Source of the DNA: Leidyana gryllorum EB-2025a
Lineage: Eukaryota; Apicomplexa
Direction of reading: 5' to 3'
Assembly (NCBI GenBank): GCA_048772705.1
Contig: JBLWGC010000213.1
Location: 248,001-312,000 of the forward strand
DNA length: 64,000 bases
Shown here piece by piece: positions 55,987 through 64,000 of this stretch. The notes beneath the pieces were generated by a model, which did no database searches, was not told where the DNA came from, and saw nothing but the letters and a program-made list of their open reading frames with translations. A program made the position numbers and the translations under genes. Positions within the stretch are counted from its first letter, which is position 1; every line of letters begins with the position of its first letter.

Positions 55987-57523
55987 TCAGTTGAGGAGGG
56001 ATGGCAGAGACCAAAGCTTCACCACACCTCGCTCGGTACCTGCTGCGAAATAGCCCCCACTTTCACTGCCCAAAAGAGAGACACCGTTAACAGAACAGTC
56101 TCCAAAACGATATATGCCCACCTGAAGTCTGCACAGCTGATACGACCAATCCCTGCACTCGGTCCCGGCCAGTTTTGATAGACATAGAAAGGCGACTCGC
56201 GCGTCTGCACTAATCTGGCTGCGTCACGCGCATAGCTGGAGGCCGCCAGTGTGATCCCAGATCCCTGATGGGTTCTCATCACTGTCACTGGACTCGACTC
56301 CAAATTGTTGAAGATTTTTAACGGCTTCGCGGGATCAGCGTGGTCCACCACACTCACGTGGCCCGAGCTCGCGCCCACCAGCAGCTGCCCGTTCGGCCCA
56401 GCCGACAGAGCCGTCACAGAAAGCACTCCATCCATGTTGGTGCGAGCCACACAACGTCCAGCAGACAGATCCCAGGCGAAGAGCTGTTTGTTCAAGGGAG
56501 AAAAGGCGGTAGTTACTGAACATTACGTTTGCCACACACTCACCAGTCCATCTTCGTCTCCCGAGAATAGTCTATTGTCCACACTTGGATGGTAGCAGAT
56601 GGCTTTATTCTTAGTCATGCTATTATAAACTCGCACTGTCCGCTTAGTGCGCTCGTCTACGTGATATATCCTCCCCCGCTCGTCCAGAGCACAGAGAGTG
56701 TTGTTGAAGGAGACAATTTGTTTCACTCTGTCAGTCTTCTCTTTTCCCACCAACGGGTGAAGTTTCTCGAGCTGTCCACTGAAGTGATCAACAATCAATG
56801 GTGAAGCAGAAGAAAAAGAACCCTTTCGTACCTTCTCTCGGGGTCGACTTTGTATATCACCGAACCATCCGATACGATGTAAACTGCCGATTTATCAGAC
56901 GACCAACAAGCGGTCCATATTGGAGTCTTCTCAATGAACTTGGACTCCAGTAACTCGGAATCATCCATTCCCACGCGGTAAAACTTGAGACGCTTGTCAG
57001 GCCCAGTGGAGAACAGTAGCTTAGAATTAGCGTCACGGTCCCTAAACCCGATGGCAGAGCATCGTGACTCGTGAGTCTGGCCAGCATTCACGTCAGTCCG
57101 GGCGAATATGCCAAGTTGGCCCTTCTTGGAACGGCCGCTACTCGATGACCCCACCACCTTCCCTGAAATAGCCACATCCGCACCTCCCTCGCCGCCCATT
57201 GACGCTGCAGCGTTCTTTTCACGGATGAGGTCCATCCATGACCGGTTGTTAGACTGGACTTTCTTGATAATCTCCCCCTGATACTCTTTCTCAGAAAAGT
57301 ACCGCTTCCGTTGCAGACGGTCCGGGGAGTCCAAATCGCGCTCGCTCAGTTCCAGAGCTCTCAACCGTTTATTCTTCAGGACATCAATTCTCGGCTCGTT
57401 TGGGTCCGCGTCTTCCTCCTGGGGCTCCTTCTTTGGCTCTTTCAGCCCTTCCTCCTCGCCTCCCCGCACAATACCGTCGCCAAATACAATGGCATCCAGG
57501 ATATCCAAATCTGCTGCAGCCAT
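55987..57523 (-). CDS. UTP18: UTP18, WD40 subunit of the small-subunit processome
   Basis: UTP18 belongs to the UtpB subcomplex that assembles early on pre-18S rRNA in the nucleolus. Four exons (57523-56832, 56778-56544, 56483-56122, 56065-55987) encode 455 aa. The N-terminus has AIVFGDG, matching the conserved LVFGD motif near the start of UTP18. WD blades follow: LLFSTGPDKRLKFYRVG, IEKTPIWTACWSSDKSAVYI, NRLFSGDEDGLLFAWDL, GQLLVGASSGHVSVVD, DAARLVQT, and a final GYFAAGTERGVVKLWSL, restored by the last 56-nt intron. The ATG at 57523 agrees with the family start. It is divergent from a WD40 gene 106 nt away and heads nine consecutive minus-strand genes. Confidence 0.9.
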
Positions 57524-57629
57524 CAGGAGGCTTTGGATTTTTTCGACGGGCAAAAAGTGAACCAACTATTCCTCGCCAGTACCATCGCCAGTTCCATCAA
57601 AAAAGCACTCAAAATGCCACCAATCCCAA

Positions 57630-59046
57630 ATGGCCGAACCTCTTCTGTTAACGTGTGATTATCAGGCTACACTCACATGCAGATTGTGTAACACACAGAA
57701 AGCTCGATCCCTTTTCACCACCAAAGTATCCGGGGGGCCGCCAGCTGTCCTCAAACTCTCCAAGTTCTCCCATGGCGACCTACGACTTTTGCTAGCGGGA
57801 GATAAATGTGTGAGGTTAGTTATCAAGGGGGGCAAAGGGGCTAAGATCAATGAAAAATCCCGACTCTCATCAGTGTCTTCTCTCTCGATGCTCTCCTGAG
57901 CAATCCCCCCCAAAGGGATGCACTCGTCCCCGCTGATGCTCACCTGCGACCCAACCAGGGACGTCACGTTTTTCATCAACGTCTCGATCGCACCAAGACC
58001 GGAAGCACATTGACAGGCGAATTTGGAGAGACCTCTGACATTATCATTACAGGTAGGTGGTAAACGGGATATGATCTCTTCATTAACTTTCATTCCACTA
58101 CAGGATGCGAAGGCACTGGACTGAGTATCCGCGACCTACGAGTGCCACTCGACTCGGCCGCCTCCTTTCTGTCGGAACCTCAGTTCCCAGAGCAGCGCTG
58201 GACGCTGCCACGGGGGATCGGTCGGCCCAGCAAAGAGTTGCGACAGGTCGCTTGCTCCCCAGATTACACTACGCTCTATGTACTCACTCACCGCAGCCTG
58301 GTGGCTCTCGATCGTCGTCATCTTGTGGCCCCAAAGTATCAAGTTGACCTGCCAATCTCACGACAAGACAGCTCGACTATGGTCAACTTGGGCAGACGGA
58401 AACTTGGCAGTAAGTCTGCCAATATGGCTACCGAGTACAAAAGTCGTTGTCAGAATGTTCGCCGGCGTGGGTGGCTACTCGAAGTGGGATGACTCTGCTG
58501 GTGGAGTAAGTGGGACGACACTCGAGAGTTCTTATCGCGAACCATCACCCAGTGTAAGCGACGACGCCGATGGTCTCGAGCCTGAAAGAATACGTTCTGC
58601 TTTCCAGCCCGATCGAAATGGAATTGGTAAATCCGATGATCGATCCCTGGTCCACAAACTTGGTTGCAGTTTCGGCCATAGCAGCCCATCCTTTCGACTC
58701 CAAGGTCCTGGTCACCGGTTCGAGCACAGGACTGGTAAATCTTTGGGATGCCCAAGCCATTTGGGAGGCAAACGATGCGGAGACACATGTGTGTCCTACG
58801 AGTTTGTTGGGTCACGACCGGTGAGATGACGCCCCGGCACGGTCAAAGAATGTCTGCAGTTGGGTGTGGAGTTTCGATTTCAGCCGCGATGGTCAGATAC
58901 TGGTGTCTTCAAGTTCAGACGGGTCCACCAGAATGTGGGATCTGGCAGAAGGCACAGAGCTCCACTGTCTTCAGAATTCACAGCAGACTGGGCGGCCGGG
59001 AACAGTTCAGCCGCAGGGCATAGTTCACAGTGCGATAATAGACTAA
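57630..59046 (+). CDS. WD40-repeat protein, family not assigned
   Basis: Six exons (57630-57814, 57916-58052, 58104-58409, 58454-58505, 58608-58820, 58860-59046) join with consistent phases into 359 aa. Blades are recognisable at the C-terminus: AVSAIAAHPFDSKVLVTGSS with GLVNLWD, then GHDRWVWSFDFSRDGQILVS with GSTRMWDLAEG. An earlier blade contains GLSIRDLRVP and CSPDYTTLYVLTHRSLVALD. The N-terminal part is less regular. WVWSFDFSRDGQ resembles the last blade of LST8, but the rest does not, so no name is given. Introns 1 and 5 (101 and 102 nt) are long for this window. The 52-nt fourth exon is the weakest part of the model. Confidence 0.6.
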
Positions 59047-59058
59047 AAACATTTTTGA

Positions 59059-59942
59059 ATGCGTCTAGTCATTCAGCGTGTCAGGTCGGCCGCCGTCCAT
59101 GTCGGAGGGGAGCCTGTAGGGCAAATTGGTCCAGGACTTTTGGTTTTATGGGGCATCCAAGCTGGTGACACCTGGTAGGGATTGTTTCGTTCGCGCAAAG
59201 TGACTCTGACAGCACAGGACTGAAGCTGACTATTGTATCCGAAAATGCCTGAACGCCAAACTGTGGAACGAAGACGCCGAGCACGAGGGTCAGTGTCGTG
59301 ATTCGGGCAACAAGTTGATCCCGGCTGCGGGTGGGGGAAAGACTTGGGCCAAATCGGTCATGGATCAGGGATACGAGATTTTGGTGGTGTCACAATTCAC
59401 GTTGTTTGGTTCACTCAAGGCAGGGAACAAACCTGATTTTCATCATGGTGAGTCTGAGCCTGGCGATCACACGAGCTCTGCATTGGTATTCAGCAATGCC
59501 TGCGGGAGAAGCGACCAAGTTTTTCGATGAAATAGTGGCGAAGCTGCGATCACAATATGTGGCTGAGAGAATTCACACTGGTGCTTTCGGGCAATTCATG
59601 CGTAGGCTTCTGCTTCATGGAGCTAAGCAAAATATTGGACGTGCAGAGGTTTCGCTTGTCAATGACGGACCAGTGACACTGGTTCTGGAAGCCCCGAAGA
59701 AGGAGGGCAACGGGCACGGCGGACATGGTGGGCACGGAGGACATGGTGGACACCATGGCCATGGCGGCCACGGACGAGGCCGAGGCCATCACCACCAGCA
59801 CCATCACCATCATCACCACCACCATGGCGCCCAGCAGCAGCAGGGTGAAGGAGGCGAGAAGGCTCCACAAGCGAGTGATCAACAACCAGAGCAACAACAA
59901 CAACAGCAGCTTCATGAAGGAGAAGGCGTGACTATGTGCTGA
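59059..59942 (+). CDS. DTD: D-aminoacyl-tRNA deacylase with His/Gly-rich C-terminal tail
   Basis: DTD hydrolyses D-amino acids from wrongly charged tRNA. Three exons (59059-59174, 59218-59447, 59494-59942) encode 264 aa. The core reads [45 protein letters not shown] (with SQFTL at 98-102), [10 protein letters not shown] and NDGPVT at 172-177, the second active-site motif. Between them, HTGAFGQFM is followed by about 20 inserted residues before EVSLVNDGP. An insert of about 20 residues also sits near 58-79. Residues 187-264 are a non-conserved tail: HGG repeats, a run with nine adjacent His, then Gln runs. Canonical DTD is about 150 aa. The tail might bind metal or nucleic acid, which is inference. 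It is read in frame with no stop, so it is truly part of the protein. Confidence 0.93.
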
Positions 59943-59949
59943 GAATGCG

Positions 59950-60522
59950 TTATACAGTGGGGAGGACCTCTTCGTCTTCCGGGTTTAGATCTTGTTCCTC
60001 CTCATCGGCCTGAGAGTTTTCCCCCTCGGGAGGTGCCGGGGCTGAGGGATGGCACTCCAGCTCACTAATGACTTGAACATTGCCCGACTCCATGGCCAAA
60101 TCGATTGGAGACTTGCCGAACTGGTTTTTGAGCGTCACATTGATAGTGGAGTCAGTACATAGGAACTGGACCGTTTCCAAACCCCCAGCGAGTGCTGCCC
60201 AGTGCAGAGGAGTGTTACCCAAACTATTGGGTTGATGTTGGCTGAAACTGAGAGGTTCGCTCATCAACCACTTGACGACGTCTATGTGGCCATTGGCAGC
60301 CGCATGGTGAAGTGCAGTGGAGCCGTTGTCATCAGGGTGGTGGAGGCTCTGTAGTGTATAGGGGTAGTCTTCGGGTCTTCCAGAAGGCCATTCATCTTCG
60401 AACCCTTCAGGTAGTTTCTTGCTTTGAATAAGTTGACAGATTTCCTGTGCAGTCTCGAGGTGACCTTCACCGCAGTGATGACGGAATTCGTCAATGAGAG
60501 TCCATTGGTCCGAGGATGACAT
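59950..60522 (-). CDS. YAR1: Yar1-like ankyrin-repeat protein
   Basis: Single exon, 190 aa from the ATG at 60522. Two clear ankyrin repeats (about 65-140), NGSTALHHAAANGHIDVVKW and LGNTPLHWAALAGGLETVQF, are followed by KNQFGKSPIDLAMESGNVQV and a preceding helical pair at 5-35 (IDEFRHHCGEGHLETAQEI). An acidic C-terminal tail (DEEEQDLNPEDEE) completes the layout. Yeast Yar1 is a small ankyrin protein of about 200 aa with the same layout that chaperones ribosomal protein uS3. The name rests on size, repeat number and acidic tail, and other small ankyrin proteins share these. The stop is 7 nt from that of DTD (tail to tail), and the ATG is 23 nt from the phosphotransferase start. Confidence 0.6.
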   Translation of the reverse strand: MSSSDQWTLIDEFRHHCGEGHLETAQEICQLIQSKKLPEGFEDEWPSGRPEDYPYTLQSLHHPDDNGSTALHHAAANGHIDVVKWLMSEPLSFSQHQPNSLGNTPLHWAALAGGLETVQFLCTDSTINVTLKNQFGKSPIDLAMESGNVQVISELECHPSAPAPPEGENSQADEEEQDLNPEDEEVLPTV

Positions 60523-60545
60523 TAACCTTTTTTTCGCACTTCCAT

Positions 60546-62177
60546 ATGCAGACTCTGTTGAAGCGGGTCGGCCTGTGGACCCCCTACTTGAGTAATGCGG
60601 ACTGCGAGGAGCTGACAAAGTATAAATATCATTCTGGTGCGGGTACTAAGCTCGACAATGTCCTGAACCGGTTTTGGTGGACGCCTCTATCGGAAGTTGT
60701 GCCCAGGGTGAGATCAGAGCCGAGGATCTCAGTTTCAATTGATGTCAGAATGTACACCCGAACGTTTTGACCGTAGTGGCCTTACTATGCAGTTTGGTGA
60801 TGTCATATCTGCCACTCCTGTTATCCGCTGCTGACTTTGCCTCCCCCGCACCTCGCATCGTTTATGGTCTCATAGTCTTGGGGTTCTTCTTGTATCAAAC
60901 CCTCGATGCAATTGACGGCAAACAAGCTCGCCGAACGGGGCTGAGTAGTCCTACGGGTCAAATGATGGATCACGGATGTGATTCTTTGACCACTTATTAT
61001 TCAATGTTCATCATCTGCGCCACTGTGCAACTCGGACAAAGCAGCATGATGTGTTGGGTGAGCCCAAAATCAGTCACCCAGCTTACGATCAATTTCCTCG
61101 TAGATGGTCACCGTGCTGGCCCTCCAACTCTATATGTATCAATGGTGGGAGTGCACATTCGGCGTCTTCCGCTCGTGCACGGGCGAGTATTGCGGAGTCA
61201 CTGAGGGCCAATTCATGGTGGGCTGAGCTGGACGCACAAAGCTCAATGTTCATCGATCCCATAGATCATCTTCTTGGCCCTCATTGGTCTAATCCAACCC
61301 ACAGCCTGGAGTCACCCCGTAGGCGATATGATCGGAGGCCCGATCGGCTTTGTGTGAGCAGTTTGTGGCACCACACACGCACAGCTTTGTCCCTTTACAG
61401 ATTAAACCTGGCGACTTTGCACATTCCCCTATACATCTTTGTCTATGTGGGCGGTTGCGGGGCGTGAGTAACATTTCGGCACAAAGTCTTTCTTTCTGCA
61501 CACCCCCCTTTCAGGCTCTACTGGACTCTTTACAAAGATGTCCGGGCACTCTTCACGACTGACAAACCCAAAGACACCCCCAAGGCTATCCGTGAATGGA
61601 TGCAGATTGGTCTCCAGGTCTATGCCAATGCCGCACTGGTCGTTGGAGGCGTCGTCGCCCGACACCCGTTCCTGGCCACTATGATGATGGCCAACGCGGG
61701 GTCTCTGTTGGCGTGGCGTTTGATTCTGAGTTCTGTTGCCAAAGTGAGGCAGGCGACCGTTCCTGGGACACATCTCTCCTTTCTTCTCCATAGGCCCCAC
61801 TGAGGATCCTCGAGTGGCCCAGCTACCCTTACATTGCACTCAGCATCCTTTGCAGTCTACGGTGTCTCCCGGGCTGGATGGAAAGTGTGCTTCTGATGGT
61901 GAGGCGATTACGGATGGGTGTGGCAAATGCTGAATGACAGGCCGGTTTCGTATGGACGACGGCGGCTTTGCTCTCGTTCATAGGTCTGAATATGATGATG
62001 GTCCGTGACCATCTCGGAATCTGTTTGTTCACTGTGCCGGTGAGCGAGGAGGTCAAAAATCAATCGGGCGTGGGCGCAGAGGTGAAAGAAGATTGGGCGA
62101 GTCCCCAGGTGAAAGCGGGCGAAGAGAGCGTGGAAACTCCCCCGACCTGCGAGCTGAGTCCCGTTGTGACGATGTAG
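60546..62177 (+). CDS. choline/ethanolamine phosphotransferase
   Basis: The enzyme transfers phosphocholine or phosphoethanolamine from its CDP ester to diacylglycerol, the last step of the Kennedy pathway, in the ER membrane. Eight exons (60546-60707, 60749-61057, 61104-61217, 61265-61353, 61401-61463, 61515-61743, 61794-61898, 61941-62177) encode 435 aa. The family motif DG-x2-AR-x8-G-x3-D-x3-D is complete at residues 110-132 (DGKQARRTG, then GQMMDHGCD). The N-terminal NADCEELTKYKYHSG and WWTPLSEVV match eukaryotic EPT/CPT. Several hydrophobic segments follow, including QFMIIFLALIGLI and LNLATLHIPLYIFVYVGG. Choline versus ethanolamine preference cannot be told from sequence. A 40-residue charged tail ends the protein. 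Confidence 0.92.
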
Positions 62178-62202
62178 GAGGAAAAGGGTCACAATTTTGT
62201 CT

Positions 62203-63928
62203 ATGCGCCGGGCGTCGAAAGTGATAGGGAGCGAAAGGAGGGAGCCTTCGCGGCCTAACCCTTCCGAAGTAGCTGCAGCTCGAAAGCTGAAGGAGAAACA
62301 AACTGAGTCTGCCGAGCTCTATGGTGTTAAGAGCCTCGATGTTCGAACTAAGAGTGAAACCAGCTTGAATGCTTGCACCCTGGTCGGTCCTGGCTGGATC
62401 ACCATCCCTGACAGGGGAGAAATTGTCGTCTTCGCTCCAGATCGTGTGCTTCGGTCCTTGAAGCTCGATGTCGAAGAGCATCTCAATCGTGTACTCATCT
62501 TTATTCCAGAGTTCGCAAGACCTCACTTCTTTGTAGTTGACGCCCAATGTTTCCAGGCTCAGGCCAGTAAGCTCAATACACACCGACCTTTTCAATGCCA
62601 ACGCTTCTTCTCATCCCCAAACGATGACTGACTGACTGATTGAGGAGAGAAAGATTGCACTGGAAAAGTAGATAACACCACCCGTTCCCCCTCGATCGAA
62701 CACACACACGCACACACGGACGGACACACAGACAGATATTCTAACTTTCATCAGAGGATATCATAACGCAGCTCGATAAGCGAGCAGCTCAGGTGCATTC
62801 TTCGCTTGTATTTTTCCGCCAAAGTGAGTGGCAGCACCACTTATGCCCACCCTTAGATAATGTGCGCTTTTGTTAGATGGCTCGCTTGATGTGGGCTCCC
62901 GGAGCCTACGCCGGGCCCCTCTGGAGGAGTACGCAGATCGCATCACTAAGTTGGAAGTTGATGAAGATGGACGTCGGCGTTTCCGAACATTGCAGACTCG
63001 AACGTCTCAAGTGGAAGCCGAAATAAAGGACATCATCCACGCTGAGCTGAAGCGCTCCCGAGACTTGGCAAATCGTATTCGAAAAATAGATGCTTCACTG
63101 GCCGATCTGAACAAGGAGGCCTCGACCTTAGCCGTGGGGACAGTGAGCTCGGCGGGTGGGACGTCTTCGCCTCGGCTCAGCGACTCGACCGGGCAACGGG
63201 AGTCGGTGCAGGTCAGCTCGGAGGAGAACGCGGAAGCCAATTTGGCTACGCCAACCTTTCGTTCAAGTGACGGGGGCACTTCGGATGACATAATGCCCCC
63301 GCCGACAGCTCCTGTCGGCATGGCGGCGTTGAGGAACACTGTTCAGAGCGGTTTGTGTCGAGTGAATCGGCGGTTCTGTCAGGCTCAACTGGCAGCACAA
63401 CGGACTGGTCGTCAAGTCAGCGCCCGTCGGGCTCGGCGTGCCAAGTCTGTGGAAGACGTTTTGCCAGAAGAGGAGGAGGAACCACCTGGGCGGCCCGAAG
63501 CGGCTGAAGACGAGAATGCCGGTTGGAGGGCGCGTTCCAGGTCGTTTATGCGTCAGGTACCGGGATGGCGTATCCGTCGTCAACCTGCGGCTGCGGCCGA
63601 GGAGGCGGAGGACGAGGTGGGTGGGGATGAGGCGGGAGGTCATTTGAATCTGAGTGTTTCCTCTCTGACCAAAATTGCCCCGCCGGCGGGCGAGTCGTCT
63701 GCTCCGACGGTCGCGCCGCGCAGTGTGTCTCCATTCTCACGGCTTATGGATCGACATGAGTTTAACTTTTGGATCAAATCTCATTTCACCCAGATAGCTC
63801 GGACCCAAGACGACCTGCGCAGGAAGCTGTTGGATCAGCAGGAGCGGTTGATGAGTCATCAGCGCAGTTTGGGGCGATGGTATCAGGATTTGAGGCAACA
63901 ACACCTCCGTGAAACTGGTAAAAAGTAA
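62203..63928 (+). CDS. unknown coiled-coil protein (tentative three-exon model)
   Basis: Two open stretches are joined here as exons 62203-62566, 62755-62823 and 62877-63928, with matching phases, giving 494 aa. I do not recognise the family. The first exon has a charged N-terminus and a compact segment (WITIPDRGEIVVFAPDRVLR, then LIFIPEFARPHFFVVDAQCF). The second and third contain long helices: AEIKDIIHAELKRSRDLANR and, at the C-terminus, RTQDDLRRKLLDQQERLMSH. Between them is an acidic, Arg-rich, disordered region with many Glu and Ala runs. The last exon has no suitable ATG of its own, so an upstream exon is required. The 188-nt first intron, holding a (CA)n run, is long for this window. 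The two parts could instead be separate genes. Confidence 0.4.
62695..62732. repeat. CA-rich tract
   Basis: An imperfect CACACA run with ACGG and ACAG interruptions lies between the two open stretches of the last gene. In the tentative model it falls inside a 188-nt intron and precedes the acceptor TTTCATCAG. Confidence 0.8.
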
Positions 63929-64000
63929 TGCTTGCAGCCCAAGAAGATTTTGCCATATGATTGGGACCGAACCTTCGGTCTTTTTCACTGAACGCAACCG

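Noticed and set aside
58330-58409. A WD40-looking peptide (SHDKTARLW) in an alternative frame of the WD40 gene.
   Set aside because: The frame cannot be joined to the later, clearly WD40 exons with any GT-AG pair seen. The chosen frame joins all six exons in phase. It remains a possible sign that the middle of the model is wrong.
62053-62601. Minus-strand open frame of 182 codons.
   Set aside because: It overlaps the 3' end of the phosphotransferase by about 125 bases and its second half is a basic, proline-rich mirror of coding sequence. The plus-strand frame fits neighbours and splicing better, but this is not certain.
1-64000. Bacterial or viral origin for the dense gene packing.
   Set aside because: Nearly all genes have spliceosomal introns and eukaryote-only families such as ASF1, ADA2, UTP18 and cyclins. 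No capsid, integrase, reverse transcriptase, transposase or terminal repeats were seen.

Overview
This window is nuclear DNA of a unicellular eukaryote with a very compact, intron-rich genome. Nearly every gene is cut by short GT-AG introns of about 37-100 nt, reading frames join exactly across them, and TAA, TAG and TGA all act as stops, so the standard code is used. Gene content is ordinary eukaryotic housekeeping: translation termination, ribosome assembly, chromatin, cyclins, V-ATPase regulation, purine and carbon metabolism. No tRNA, rRNA, CRISPR array, virus-like element or transposon was recognised. I could not fix the species. Tandem genes separated by as little as 6-25 nt, with an AG just before several start codons, would suit a Perkinsus-like alveolate with spliced-leader trans-splicing, but this is inference.

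Layout. 1-5 kb: eRF3 (cut by the window edge), RIO1 kinase, a cyclin-fold protein and adenylosuccinate synthetase. 5-13 kb: ADA2, a J protein, an unknown 527-aa protein, ASF1 and a PP2C-fold protein lacking its catalytic residues. 13-21 kb: an A/B/E-type cyclin, a START-domain protein with a glycine-rich membrane segment, and AMP deaminase. 21-35 kb: one giant 17-exon gene on the minus strand for a Rav1/DMXL-like protein of about 4,344 aa. 35-46 kb: a multi-C2 protein, an unknown protein, a TPR-Aha1 fusion, an inositol-monophosphatase-like enzyme and transketolase. 46.5-57.5 kb: nine minus-strand genes in a row, namely UTP18, a tiny H2A-like histone-fold protein, a Bap31-like ER protein, phosphopantothenate-cysteine ligase, an unknown basic protein, and four secreted GH18-like proteins. 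57.6-64 kb: a WD40 protein, D-aminoacyl-tRNA deacylase with a His/Gly-rich tail, a Yar1-like ankyrin protein, a choline/ethanolamine phosphotransferase and an unknown coiled-coil protein.

How genes relate. RIO1, UTP18 and the Yar1-like protein all serve small-subunit assembly. ADA2, ASF1 and the H2A-like protein concern chromatin. Adenylosuccinate synthetase and AMP deaminase are two of the three purine-nucleotide-cycle enzymes. Nothing shows these are co-regulated.

Intron-exon models were built by hand from splice signals, frame continuity and family conservation. Every multi-exon total divides by three. Start codons and internal splice choices in poorly conserved stretches remain the weakest part.
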